Shown: piece after piece, positions 10,434 to 22,380 of the stretch | Layout: each line of letters begins with the position of its first letter | Numbering within the stretch: position 1 is the first letter of the stretch | From: Saccoglossus kowalevskii | Taxonomy: Eukaryota; Hemichordata; Enteropneusta; Harrimaniidae | Assembly: GCF_000003605.2 (NCBI RefSeq) | Contig: NW_003115886.1 | Coordinates: 1 to 33,635, forward strand | Direction: 5' to 3' | DNA length: 33,635 nt | Position numbers and translations under genes: made by a program | Notes under the pieces: generated by a model | Databases searched by the model: none | The model's input: the letters and a program-made list of their open reading frames with translations, nothing else | What the model was told of the DNA's origin: nothing

Positions 10434-11139
10434 AGAAATTCTCGGTCAGTAGAAATTCTCAGTCCGTAGAAATACTCAGTCAGTAGAAATCCTCAGCCCG
10501 TATAAATCCCCAGTCCGTGTAAATCCCCAGTCAGTAGAAATACTCAGTCAGTAGAAATTCTCATTCAGTAGAAATACTCGGTCAGTAGAAATTCTCGGTC
10601 AGTAGAAATTCTCAGTCCGAAGAAATACTCAGTCAGTAGAAATCCTCAGTCCGTATAAATCCTCAGTCCGTATAAATCCCCAGGCAGTAGAAATTTTCAG
10701 TCAGTTGAAATACTCAGTCAGTAGAAATCCTCAGTTAGTAGAAATCCTCAGTCAGGTAGAAATCCTCAGTCAGTAGAAATCCTCAGTCAGTAGAAATTCT
10801 CAGTCCGTATAAATCCCCAGTCCATATAAATCCCCAGTGAGTAGAAATACTCAGTCAGGAGAAATTCTCGGTCAGTAGAAATACTCAGTCATGTAGAAAT
10901 ACTCAGTTAGTAGAAATACTCAGTCAGGAGCAATTCTCAGTCAGTAGAAATACTCAGTTAGTAGAAATACTCAGTCATGTAGAAATACTCAGTCAGTAGA
11001 AATCCTCAGTCAGTAGAAAAACTCAGTCCGTATAAATGCCCAGTCCATATAAATCCCCAGTGAGTAGAAATACTCAGTCAGGAGAAATTCTCAGTCAGTA
11101 GAAATACTCAGTTAGTAGAAATACTCAGTCAGTAGAAAT
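9671..11139 (+). repeat. 1.47-kb block, copy at 21610-23078
   Basis: This is the longest gap-free near-identical pair I found, at a constant offset of 11,939. It spans a type B to type A transition and shares rare variants: CTTCAG (10081, 22020), CCGAAGAAATAC (about 10617, 22556), CAGTTGAAAT, and GGAGCAATTC (about 10927, 22866). The only difference seen is GTCGGTAG near 10431 against GTCAGTAG. Confidence 0.9.
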
Positions 11140-11384
11140 CCTCAGTCAGTAGAAAAACTCAGTCAGTAGAAATTCTCAGTCAGTAGACATCCTCAGTCAG
11201 TAGAAATCCTCAGTCAGTAGAAATACCCAGTCAGTAGAAATACTCAGTCAGTAGAAATCCTCAGTCCGTATAAATCCCCACTCAGTAGAAATACTCAGTA
11301 GAAACACTCAGTCAATAGAAATTCTCAGTGAGTAGGAATACTCAGTCAGTAGAAATCCTCAGTCCGTAGAAATACTCAGTCAGT

Positions 11385-11912
11385 AGAAATCCTCAGTCAG
11401 TAGAAATCCCCAGTCCGTATAAATCCCCAGGCAGTAGAAATTCTCAGTCAGTAGAAATACTCAGTCAGTAGAATTTCTCAGTCAGTAGAAATACTCAGTT
11501 AGTAGAAATACTCGGTCATGTAGAAATACTCAGTCAGGAGAAATTCTCAGTCAATAGAAATACTCAGTAAATAGAAATACTCAGTCAGTAGAAATACACC
11601 ATTCAGTAGAAATACTCAGTCCGTAGAAATACTCAGTCAGTAGAAATCCTCAGTCAGTAGAAATACTCAGTCACTAGCAATCCTCAGTTCGTATAAATCC
11701 CCAGTCAGTGTAAATCCCCAGTCAGTAGAAATACTCAGTCAGTAGAAATTCTCAGTCAGTAGAAATACACCATTCAGTAGAAATTCTCAGTCAGTAGAAA
11801 AACTCAGTCAGTAGAAATCCTCAGTCCGTATAAATCCTCAGTCAGTAGAAATCCCCAATCCGTATAAATCCCCAGTCCGTAGAAATCCCCAGGCAGTAGA
11901 AATTCTCGGTCA
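11385..11912 (+). repeat. 0.53-kb block, copy at 32937-33464
   Basis: The offset is 21,552 bp, shared through ACACCATT (11767, 33319) and the GAATTTCT unit (about 11471, 33023). After 33464 the match resumes at about 11964 with an offset of 21,501. So 51 bp, exactly three units, are missing from the second copy. Confidence 0.82.
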
Positions 11913-12500
11913 GTAGAAATTCTCGGTCAGTAGAAATTCATAGTCCGTAGAAATACTCAGTCAATAGAAATACTCAGTCAATAGAAATACTCAGTCAATA
12001 GAAATACTCAGTCAGTGGAAATTCTCAGTCAGTAGACATCCTCAGTCAGTAGAAATCCTCATTCAGTAGAAATACTCAGTCAGTAGAAACACTCAGTCAG
12101 TAGAAATTCTCATTCAGTAGAAATACTCGGTTAGTAGAAATTCTCAGTCCGCAGAAATACTCAGTCAGTAGAAATCCTCAGCCCGTATAAATCCCCAGTC
12201 CGTGTAAATCCCCAGTCAGTAGAAATACTCAGGCAGTAGAAATTCTCAGTCAGTAGAAATACTCAGTCAGTAGAAATACACCATTCAGTAGAAATCCTCA
12301 GTCAGTAGAAAAACTCAGTCAGTAGAAATCCTCAGTCCGTATAAATCCTCAGTCAGTAGAAATCCCCAATCCGTATAAATCCCCAGTCCGTAGAAATCCC
12401 CAGGCAGTAGAAATTCTCGGTCAGTAGAAATTCTCGGTCAGTAGAAATTCATAGTCCGTAGAAATACTCAGTCCGTAGAAATCCTCAGTCCGTAGAAATC

Positions 12501-13126
12501 CTCAGTCCGTATAAATCCCCAGTCTGTATAAATCCCCAGGCAGTAGAAATTCTCAGTCAGTAGAAATACTCAGTCAGTAGAAATCCTCAGTTAGTAGAAA
12601 TCCTCAGTCAGGTAGAAATCCTCAGTCAGTAGAAATCCTCAGTCAGTAGAAATCCTCAGTCCGTATAAATCCCCAGTCCATATAAATCCCCAGTGAGTAG
12701 AAATACTCAGTCAGGAGAAATTCTCGGTCAGTAGAAATACTCAGTCATGTAGAAATACTCAGTTAGTAGAAATACTCAGTCAGTAGAAATACTCAGTCAG
12801 TAGAAATACTCAGTCATGTAGAAATACTCAGTTAGTATAAATACTCAGTCAGTAGAAAAACTCAGTCCGTATAAATCCCCAGTCCATATAAATCCCCAGT
12901 TAGTAGAAATACTCAGTCAAGAGAAATTCTCAGTCAGTAGAAATACTCAGTTAGTAGAAATACTCAGTCATGTAGAAATACTCAGTCAGTAGAAATCCTC
13001 AGTCAGTAGAAAAACTCAGTCCGTATAAATGCCCAGTCCATATAAATCCCCAGTGAGTAGAAATACTCAGTCAGGAGAAATTCTCAGTCAGTAGAAATAC
13101 TCAGTTAGTAGAAATACTCAGTCAGT
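12501..13126 (+). repeat. 0.63-kb block, copy at 31801-32426
   Basis: The offset is 19,300 bp. CAGGTAG markers (12611, 31911) and the GCCCAG marker (13031, 32331) agree. Small differences include AGTCTGTAT/AGTCCGTAT, CCAGGCAG/CCATGCAG and GTATAAAT/GTAGAAAT near 12841/32141. The copies separate at 13127/32427. Confidence 0.82.
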
Positions 13127-13931
13127 GTAAATCCCCAGTCAGTAGAAATACTCAGTCAGTAGAAATTCTCAGTCAGTAGAAATACTCAGTCAGTAGAAAT
13201 ACACCATTCAGTAGAAATCCTCAGTCAGTAGAAAAACTCAGTCAGTAGAAATCCTCAGTCCGTATAAATCCTCAGTCAGTAGAAATCCCCAATCCGTATA
13301 AATCCCCAGTCCGTAGAAATCCCCAGGCAGTAGAAATTCTCGGTCAGTAGAAATTCTCGGTCAGTAGAAATTCATAGTCCGTAGAAATACTCAGTCCGTA
13401 GAAATCCTCAGTCCGTATAAATCCTCAGTCCGTATAAATCCCCAGTCCGTATAAATCCCCAGGCAGTAGAAATTCTCAGTCAGTAGAAATACTCAGTCAG
13501 TAGAAATCCTCAGTTAGTAGAAATCCTCAGTCAGGTAGAAATCCTCAGTCAGTAGAAATCCTCAGTCAGTAGAAATCCTCAGTCCGTATAAATCCCCAGT
13601 CCATATAAATCCCCAGTGAGTAGAAATACTCAGTCAGGAGAAATTCTCGGTCAGTAGAAATACTCAGTCATGTAGAAATACTCAGTTAGTAGAAATACTC
13701 AGTCAGTAGAAATACTCAGTCAGTAGAAATACTCAGTCATGTAGAAATACTCAGTTAGTATAAATACTCAGTCAGTAGAAAAACTCAGTCCGTATAAATC
13801 CCCAGTCCATATAAATCCCCAGTTAGTAGAAATACTCAGTCAAGAGAAATTCTCAGTCAGTAGAAATACTCAGTTAGTAGAAATACTCAGTCATGTAGAA
13901 ATACTCAGTCAGTAGAAATCCTCAGTCAGTA
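13115..13931 (+). repeat. 0.7-0.8-kb block, copies at 24476-25229 and 27925-28600
   Basis: CAGGTAG markers at 13534, 24895 and 28203 fix the offsets at 11,361 and 14,669. Bases 13115-13868 match 24476-25229, apart from a few changes such as TCGTCAG near 24904 and TCGGGAG near 24993. Bases 13256-13931 match 27925-28600. The same segment therefore has at least three copies, counting the 923-bp neighbour unit as a fourth. Confidence 0.83.
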
Positions 13932-14771
13932 GAAAAACTCAGTCCGTATAAATGCCCAGTCCATATAAATCCCCAGTGAGTAGAAATACTCAGTCAGGAG
14001 AAATTCTCAGTCAGTAGAAATACTCAGTTAGTAGAAATACTCAGTCAGTAGAAATACTCAGTCAGTAGAAATACTCAGTCATGTAGAAATACTCAGTTAG
14101 TAGAAATACTCAGTCAGTAGAAAAACTCAGTCCGTATAAATCCCCAGTCCATATAAATCCCCAGTTAGTAGAAATACTCAGTCAAGAGAAATTCTCAGTC
14201 AGTAGAAATACTCAGTTAGTAGAAATACTCAGTCATGTAGAAATACTCAGTCAGTAGAAATCCTCAGTCAGTAGAAAAACTCAGTCCGTATAAATGCCCA
14301 GTCCATATAAATCCCCAGTGAGTAGAAATACTCAGTCAGGAGAAATTCTCAGTCAGTAGAAATTCATAGTCCGTAGAAATACTCAGTCAATAGAAATACT
14401 CAGTCAATAGAAATACTCAGTCAATAGAAATACTCAGTCAGTGGAAATTCTCAGTCAGTAGATATCCTCAGTCAGTAGAAATCCTCAGTCAGTAGAAATC
14501 CTCAGTCAGTAGAAATCCTCAGTCCGTATAAATCCCCAATCAGTAGAAATCCTCAGTCCGTATAAATCCCCACTCAGTAGAAATACTCAGTCAGTTGAAA
14601 TACTCAGTCAGTAGAAATTCTCATTCAGTAGAAATACTCGGTCGGTAGAAATTCTCGGTCAGTAGAAATTCTCAGTCTGTAGAAATACTCAGTCGGTAGA
14701 AATCCTCAGCCCGTATAAATCCTCAGTCCGTGTAAATCCCCAGTCAGTAGAAATACTCAGTCAGTAGAAAT
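13673..14771 (+). repeat. 1.1-kb block, copy at 25324-26422
   Basis: The offset is 11,651 bp. It shares the rare GTAGATATCC unit (14461, 26112) and CTCGGTCGGTAG (about 14638, 26289). The one substitution noted is T at 14723 against C at 26374. A related segment at 23?00-23760 also has GATATCC but keeps CTCGGTCAGTAG. Confidence 0.84.
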
Positions 14772-16090
14772 ACTCAGTCCGTAGAAATCCTCAGTCCGTA
14801 TAAATCCTCAGTCCGTATAAATCCCCAGTCCGTATAAATCCCCAGGCAGTAGAAATTCTCAGTGAGTAGGAATACTCAGTCAGTAGAAATCCTCAGTCCG
14901 TAGAAATACTCAGTCAGTAGAAATCCTCAGTCAGTAGAAATACTCAGTCCGTAGAAATCCTCAGTCCGTATAAATCCTCAGTCCGTATAAATCCCCAGTC
15001 CGTATAAATCCCCAGGCAGTAGAAATTCTCAGTCAGTAGAAATACTCAGTCAGTAGAAATCCTCAGTTAGTAGAAATCCTCAGTCAGGTAGAAATCCTCA
15101 GTCAGTAGAAATCCTCAGTCAGTAGAAAAACTCAGTCCGTATAAATGCCCAGTCCATATAAATCCCCAGTGAGTAGAAATACTCAGTCAGGAGAAATTCT
15201 CAGTCAGTAGAAATACTCAGTTAGTAGAAATACTCAGTCAGTAGAAATACTCAGTCAGTAGAAATACTCAGTCATGTAGAAATACTTAGTTAGTAGAAAT
15301 ACTCAGTCAGTAGAAAAACTCAGTCCGTATAAATCCCCAGTCCATATAAATCCCCAGTTAGTAGAAATACTCAGTCAAGAGAAATTCTCAGTCAGTAGAA
15401 ATACTCAGTTAGTAGAAATACTCAGTCATGTAGAAATACTCAGTCAGTAGAAATCCTCAGTCAGTAGAAAAACTCAGTCCGTATAAATGCCCAGTCCATA
15501 TAAATCCCCAGTGAGTAGAAATACTCAGTCAGGAGAAATTCTCAGTCAGTAGAAATTCATAGTCCGTAGAAATACTCAGTCAATAGAAATACTCAGTCAA
15601 TAGAAATACACAGTCAATAGAAATACTCAGTCAGTGGAAATTCTCAGTCAGTAGACATCCTCAGTCAGTAGAAATCCTCAGTCAGTAGAAATACCCAGTC
15701 AGTAGAAATACTCAGTCAGTAGAAATCCTCAGTCCGTATAAATCCCCAATCAGTAGAAATCCTCAGTCCGTATAAATCCCCACTCAGTAGAAATACTCAG
15801 TCAGTAGAAATTCTCATTCAGTAGAAATACTCGGTCAGTAGAAATTCTCGGTCAGTAGAAATTCTCAGTCCGTAGAAATACTCAGTCGGTAGAAATCCTC
15901 AGCCCGTATAAATCCCCAGTCCGTGTAAATCCCCAGTCAGTAGAAATACTCAGTCAGTAGAAATTCTCAGTCAGTAGACATCCTCAGTCAGTAGAAATCC
16001 TCAGTCAGTAGAAATACCCAGTCAGTAGAAATACTCAGTCAGAAGAAATCCTCAGTCCGTATAAATCTCCAATCAGTAGAAATACTCAGT
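14761..16090 (+). repeat. 1.33-kb block, copy at 26565-27894
   Basis: The offset is 11,804 bp. This pair is somewhat more diverged than others. By eye the differences include TCAGTTAG/CCAGTTAG (15225/27020), CAGTCAG/CAGACAG (about 15254/27058), CTTAG/CTCAG, TCAGGAG/TTAGGAG and ACACAG/ACTCAG. It ends at about 16090/27894, where the second copy carries one extra GAAACACT unit. Confidence 0.82.
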
Positions 16091-17034
16091 CAATAGAAAT
16101 TCTCAGTGAGCAGGAATACTCAGTCAGTAGAAATCCTCAGTCCGTAGAAATACTCAGTTAGTAGAAATACTCAGTCAGTAGAAATACTCAGTCAGTAGAA
16201 ATACTCAGTTAGTAGAAATTCTCAGTCAGTAGAAATACTCAGTTAGTAGAAATACTCAGTCATGTAGAAATACTCAGTCAGTAGAAATCCTCAGTCAGTA
16301 GAAAAACTCAGTCCGTATAAATGCCCAGTCCATATAAATCCCCAGTGAGTAGAAATACTCAGTCAGGAGAAATTCTCAGTCAGTAGAAATTCATAGTCCG
16401 TAGAAATACTCAGTCAATAGAAATACTCAGTCAATAGAAATACACAGTCAATAGAAATACTCAGTCAGTGGAAATTCTCAGTCAGTAGACATCCTCAGTC
16501 AGTAGAAATCCTCAGTCAGTAGAAATACCCAGTCAGTAGAAATACTCAGTCAGTAGAAATCCTCAGTCCGTATAAATCCCCAATCAGTAGAAATCCTCAG
16601 TCCGTATAAATCCCCACTCAGTAGAAATACTCAGTCAGTAGAAATTCTCATTCAGTAGAAATACTCGGTCAGTAGAAATTCTCGGTCAGTAGAAATTCTC
16701 AGTCCGTAGAAATACTCAGTCGGTAGAAATCCTCAGCCCGTATAAATCCCCAGTCCGTGTAAATCCCCAGTCAGTAGAAATACTCAGTCAGTAGAAATTC
16801 TCAGTCAGTAGACATCCTCAGTCAGTAGAAATCCTCAGTCAGTAGAAATACCCAGTCAGTAGAAATACTCAGTCAGAAGAAATCCTCAGTCCGTATAAAT
16901 CTCCAATCAGTAGAAATACTCAGTCAATAGAAATTCTCAGTGAGCAGGAATACTCAGTCAGTAGAAATCCTCAGTCCGTAGAAATACTCAGTTAGTAGAA
17001 ATACTCAGTCAGTAGAAATACTCAGTCAGTAGAA
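15380..17034 (+). repeat. 834-bp tandem pair
   Basis: Bases 15380-16200 align with 16214-17034 at an 834-bp offset (49 units plus one base). They include private variants such as AATACACAGTC (about 15607, 16441), CAGAAGAAATCC and GAGCAGGAATACT (about 16108, 16942). I saw essentially no differences between the two copies by eye. Both are also close to 21-780 at the window start. Confidence 0.87.
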
Positions 17035-17154
17035 ATACTCAGTCATGTAGAAATACTCAGTTAGTAGAAATACTCAGTCAGTAGAAAAACTCAGTCCGTA
17101 TAAATCCCCAGTCCATATAAATCCCCAGTTAGTAGAAATACTCAGTCAAGATTA

Positions 17155-17870
17155 ATTCTCAGTCAGTAGAAATACTCAGTTAGTAGAAATACTCAGTCAT
17201 GTAGAAATACTCAGTCAGTAGAAATCCTCAGTCAGTAGAAAAACTCAGTCCGTATAAATGCCCAGTCCATATAAATCCCCAGTGAGTAGAAATACTCAGT
17301 CAGGAGAAATTCTCAGTCAGTAGAAATTCATAGTCCGTAGAAATACTCAGTCAATAGAAATACTCAGTCAATAGAAATACTCAGTCAGTGGAAATTCTCA
17401 ATCAGTAGACATCCTCAGTCAGTAGAAATCCTCAGTCAGTAGAAATACTCAGTCAGTAGAAATACTCAGTCAGTAGAAATACTCAGTCCGTATCAATCCC
17501 CAATCAGTAGAAATCCTCAGTCCGTATAAATCCCCACTCAGTAGAAATACTCAGTCAGTAGAAATTCTCATTCAGTAGAAATACTCGGTCAGTAGAAATT
17601 CTCGGTCAGTAGAAATTCTCAGTCCGTAGAAATACTCAGTCGGTAGAAATCCTCAGCCCGTATAAATCCCCAGTCCGTGTAAATCCCCAGTCAGTAGAAA
17701 TACTCAGTCAGTAGAAATTCTCAGTCAGTAGACATCCTCAGTCAGTAGAAATCCTCAGTCAGTAGAAATACTCAGTCAGTAGAAATCCTCAGTCCGTATA
17801 AATCTCCAATCAGTAGAAATCCTCAGTATGTATAAATCCCCACTCAGTAGAAATACTCAGTCAGTAGAAA
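17155..17870 (+). repeat. 0.72-kb block, copy at 30981-31696
   Basis: The offset is 13,826 bp. Private variants shared are GTATCAATCC (17491, 31317) and AGTATGTATAAAT (about 17826, 31652). Bases 30981-31696 are the type A sequence joined directly to the type B domain that ends near 30966. Confidence 0.85.
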
Positions 17871-18740
17871 TACTCAGTCCGTAGAAATCCTCAGTCCGTA
17901 TAAATCCTCAGTCCGTATAAATCCCCAGTCCGTATAAATCCCCAGGCAGTAGAAATTCTCAGTCAGTAGAAATACTCAGTCAGTAGAAATCCTCAGTTAG
18001 TAGAAATCCTCAGTCAGGTAGAAATCCTCAGTCAGTAGAAATCCTCAGTCAGTAGAAAAACTCAGTCCGTATAAATGCCCAGTCCATATAAATCCCCAGT
18101 GAGTAGAAATACTCAGTCAGGAGAAATTCTCAGTCAGTAGAAATACCCAGTTAGTAGAAATACTCAGTCAGTAGAAATACTCAGTCAGTAGAAATACTCA
18201 GTCATGTAGAAATACTCAGTTAGTAGAAATACTCAGTCAGTAGAAAAACTCAGTCCGTATAAATCCCCAGTCCATATAAATCCCCAGTTAGTAGAAATAC
18301 TCAGTCAAGAGAAATTCTCAGTCAGTAGAAATACTCAGTTAGTAGAAATACTCAGTCATGTAGAAATACTCAGTCAGTAGAAATCCTCAGTCAGTAGAAA
18401 AACTCAGTCCGTATAAATGCCCAGTCCATATAAATCCCCAGTGAGTAGAAATACTCAGTTAGGAGAAATTCTCAGTCAGTAGAAATTCATAGTCCGTAGA
18501 AATACTCAGTCAATAGAAATACTCAGTCAATAGAAATACTCAGTCAATAGAAATACTCAGTCAGTGGAAATTCTCAGTCAGTAGACATCCTCAGTCAGTA
18601 GAAATCCTCAGTCAGTAGAAATACCCAGTCAGTAGAAATACTCAGTCAGTAGAAATCCTCAGTCCGTATAAATCCCCAATCAGTAGAAATCCTCAGTCCG
18701 TATAAATCCCCTCTCAGTAGAAATACTCAGTCAGTAGAAA
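17857..18740 (+). repeat. 0.88-kb block, copy at 26731-27614
   Basis: The offset is 8,874 bp. Shared rare forms are ACCCAGTTAG (18145, 27019) and CAGTTAGGAG (18456, 27330). Differences include CAGACAG near 27058 and CCCTCTCAG near 18709. Bases 26731-27614 are also aligned with 14930-15810, so three related copies exist. Confidence 0.83.
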
Positions 18741-20276
18741 CACTTAGTCAGTAGAAATTCTCATTCAGTAGAAATACTCGGTCAGTAGAAATTCTCATTC
18801 CGTAGAAATACTCAGTCAGTAGAAATCCTCAGCCCGTATAAATCCCCAGTCCGTGTAAATCCCCAGTCAGTAGAAATACTCAGTCAGTAGAAATTCTCAG
18901 TCATTAGACATCCTCAGTCAGTAGAAATCCTCAGTCAGTAGAAATACCCAGTCAGTAGAAATACTCAGTCAGTAGAAATACTCAGTCAGTAGAAATCCTC
19001 AGTCCGTATAAATCCCCAATCAGTAGAAATCCTCAGTCCGTATAAATCCCCACTCAGTAGAAATACTCAGTCAGTAGAAACACTCAGTCAATAGAAATTC
19101 TCAGTGAGTAGGAATACTCAGTCAGTAGAAATCCTCAGTCCGTAGAAATACTCAGTCAGTAGAAATCCTCAGTCAGTAGAAATACTCAGTCCGTAGAAAT
19201 ACCCAGTCAGTAGAAATACTCAGTCAGTAGAAATCCTCAGTCCGTATAAATCCCCAATCAGTAGAAATCCTCAGTCCGTATAAATCCCCACTCAGTAGAA
19301 ATACTCAGTCAGTAGAAATCCTCAGTCAGTATAAATCCTCAGTCAGTAGAAATCCTCAGTCAGTAGAAATACTCAGTCAGTAGAAATCCTCAGTCCGTAT
19401 AAATCCCCAGTCCGTATAAATCCCCAGGCAGTAGAAATTCTCAGTCAGTAGAAATACTCAGTCAGTAGAATTTCTCAGTCAGTAGAAATACTCAGTTAGT
19501 AGAAATACTCAGTCATGTAGAAATACTCAGTCAGGAGAAATTCTCAGTCAATAGAAATACTCAGTAAATAGAAATACTCAGTCAGTAGAAATACACCATT
19601 CAGTAGAAATACTCAGTCCGTAGAAATACTCAGTCAGTAGAAATCCTCAGTCAGTAGAAATACTCAGTCAGTAGCAATCCTCAGTTCGTATAAATCCCCA
19701 GTCAGTGTAAATCCCCAGTCAGTAGAAATACTCAGTCAGTAGAAATTCTCAGTCAGTAGAAATCCCCAATCCGTATAAATCCCCAGTCCGTAGAAATCCC
19801 CAGGCAGTAGAAATTCTCGGTCAGTAGAAATTCTCGGTCAGTAGAAATTCATAGTCCGTAGAAATACTCAGTCAATAGAAATACTCAGTCAGTGGAAATT
19901 CTCAGTCAGTAGACATCCTCAGTCAGTAGAAATCCTCAGTCAGTAGAAATACCCAGTCAGTAGAAATACTCAGTCAGTAGAAATCCTCAGTCAGTAGAAA
20001 AACACCATTCAGTAGAAATCCTCAGTCAGTAGAAATGCTCAGTCCGTAGAAATACTCAATCAGTAGAAATCCTCAGTCAGTAGAAATACTCAGTCAGTAG
20101 AAATACACCATTCAGTAGAAATCCTCAGTCAATAGAAATACTCAGTCAGTGGAAATTCTCAGTCAGTAGACATCCTCAGTCCGTATAAATCCCCAGTCAG
20201 TAGAAATACTCAGTCAGTAGAAATTCTTATTCAGTAGAAATACTCGGTCAGTAGAAATTCTCGGTCAGTAGAAATT

Positions 20277-22380
20277 CTCAGTCCGTAGAAATACTCAGTC
20301 AGTAGAAATACACCATTCAGTAGAAATCCTCAGGCAGTAGAAATCCTCAGTCAGTAGAAATCCTCAGTCCGTATAAATCCACAGTCCGTAGAAATACTCA
20401 GTCAATAGAAATACTCAGTCAATAGAAATACTCAGTCAATAGAAATACTCAGTCAGTAGAAATACGCCATTCAGTAGAAATACTCAGTCAGTAGAAATTC
20501 TCGGTCAGGAGAAATGCTCAGTCAGTAGAAATCCTCAGTCAGTAGAAATACTCGGTCAGTAGAAATTCTCGGTCAGTACAAATCCCCAGTCAGTAGAAAT
20601 CCTCAGTTCGTATAAATCCCCAGTCAGTGTATAAATACTCAGTCAGTAGAAATCCTCAGTTTGTATAAATCCCCAGTCAGTGTAAATCCCCAGTCAGTAG
20701 AAATACTCGGTCAGTAGAAATTCTCGGTCAGTAGAAATCCCCTGTCAGTAGAAATCCTCAGTTCGTATAAATCCCCAGTCAGTGTAAATACTCAGTCAGT
20801 AGAAATTCTCGGTCAGTAGAAATCCTCAGTCAGTATAAATCCTCAGTTCGTATAAATCCCCAGTCAGTGTAAAGACTCAGTCAGTAGAAATTCTCGGTCA
20901 GTAGAAATCCTCAGTCAGTAGAAATCCTCAGTTCGTATAAATCCCCAGTCAGTGTAAATACTTAGTCAGTAGAAATTCTCAGTGAGTAGGAATACTCAGT
21001 GAGTAGGAATACTCAGTCAGTAGAAATTCTCGGTCAGTAGAAATCCTCAGTCAGTAGAAATCCTCAGTTCGTATAAATCCCCAGTCAGTGTAAATACTCA
21101 GTCAGTAGAAATTCTCAGTGAGTAGGAATACTCAGTCAGTAGAAATCCTCAGTCAGTAGAAATACACCATTCAGTAGAAATCCTCAGTCAGTAGAAATGC
21201 TCAGTCCGTAGAAATACTCAATCAGTAGAAATCCTCAGTCAGTAGAAATACTCAGTCAATAGAAATACACCATTCAGTAGAAATCCTCAGGCAGTAGAAA
21301 TCCATAGTCAGTAGAAATCCCCAGTCCGTATAAATCCACAGTCCGTAGAAATACTCAGTCAATAGAAATACTCAGTCAGTAGAAATACACCATTCAGTAG
21401 AAATACTCAGTCAGTAGAAATACTCAGTCAGTAGAAATGCTCAGTCAGTAGAAATCCTCAGTCAGTAGAAATACTCAGTCAGTAGCAATCCTCAGTTCGT
21501 ATAAATCCCCAGTCAGTGTAAATCCCCTGTCAGTAGAAATTCTCGGTCAGTATAAATCCCCAGTCAGTAGAAATCCTCAGTTCGTATAAATCCCCAGTCA
21601 GTGTAAATACTCAGTCAGTAGAAATTCTCGGTCAGTAGAAATCCTCAGTCAGTAGAAATCCTCAGTTCGTATAAATCCCCAGTCAGTGTAAATACTTAGT
21701 CAGTAGAAATTCTCAGTGAGTAGGAATACTCAGTCAGTAGAAATCCTCAGTCAGTATAAATACACCATTCAGTAGAAATCCTCAGTCAGTAGAAATGCTC
21801 AGTCCGTAGAAATACTCAGTCAGTAGAAATACACCATTCAGTAGAAATCCTCAGGCAGTAGAAATCCTCAGTCAGTAGAAATCCTCAGTCCGTATAAATC
21901 CACAGTCCGTAGAAATACTCAGTCAATAGAAATACTCAGTCAGTAGAAATACGCCATTCAGTAGAAATACTCAGTCGGTAGAAATACTCAGTCAGGAGAA
22001 ATGCTCAGTCAGTAGAAATCTTCAGTCAGTAGAAATACTCAGTCAGTAGAAATTCTCGGTCAGTAGAAATCCCCAGTCAGTAGAAATCCTCAGTTCGTAT
22101 AAATCCCCAGTCAGTGTATAAATACTCAGTCAGTAGAAATCCTCAGTTTGTATAAATCCCCAGTCAGTGTAAATCCCCAGTCAGTAGAAATACTCGGTCA
22201 GTAGAAATTCTCGGTCAGTAGAAATCCCCAGTCAGTAGAAATCCTCAGTTCGTATAAATCCCCAGTCAGTGTAAATACTCAGTCAGTAGAAATTCTCGGT
22301 CAGTAGAAATCCTCAGTCAGTATAAATCCTCAGTTCGTATAAATCCCCAGTCAGTGTAAAGACTCAGTCAGTAGAAATTC
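20277..22380. repeat. Type B satellite domain 3 (composite)
   Basis: This is a second large TTCG/GTGTAAAT domain. Its left part (20277-21198) is a near-identical copy of 2346-3267, including the rare AGTACAAAT variant shared by about 2646 and 20576. Its right part (21610-22380) matches 9671-10441 instead. Two 19-bp GTGTATAAATACT units lie here (20621-20639, 22108-22126). So one domain was put together from sources that lie over 6 kb apart elsewhere in the window. Confidence 0.77.

Larger units (their letters stand above)
12202..14047 (+). repeat. 923-bp tandem pair
   Basis: The segments 12202-13124 and 13125-14047 align end to end at a constant 923-bp offset (about 54 units). CAGGTAG markers at 12611/13534 and AATGCCC markers at 13028/13951 both give 923. 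A handful of substitutions separate the copies, for example AGGCAG at 12231 against AGTCAG at 13154, and TCTGTAT at 12524 against TCCGTAT. This fits a unit generated by a single unequal exchange. Confidence 0.87.
10434..20276. repeat. Type A satellite domain 3 (largest)
   Basis: This stretch of about 9.8 kb of type A units holds the clearest higher-order structure in the window: the 923-bp tandem pair (12202-13124, 13125-14047), the 342-bp spacing at 13951/14293, 15144/15486 and 18074/18416, and the 834-bp tandem pair around 15547-17034. Only isolated type B features occur, with single TTCG units near 11688 and 19685, each preceded by a GTAGCAAT unit. No unique sequence was seen. Confidence 0.72.
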
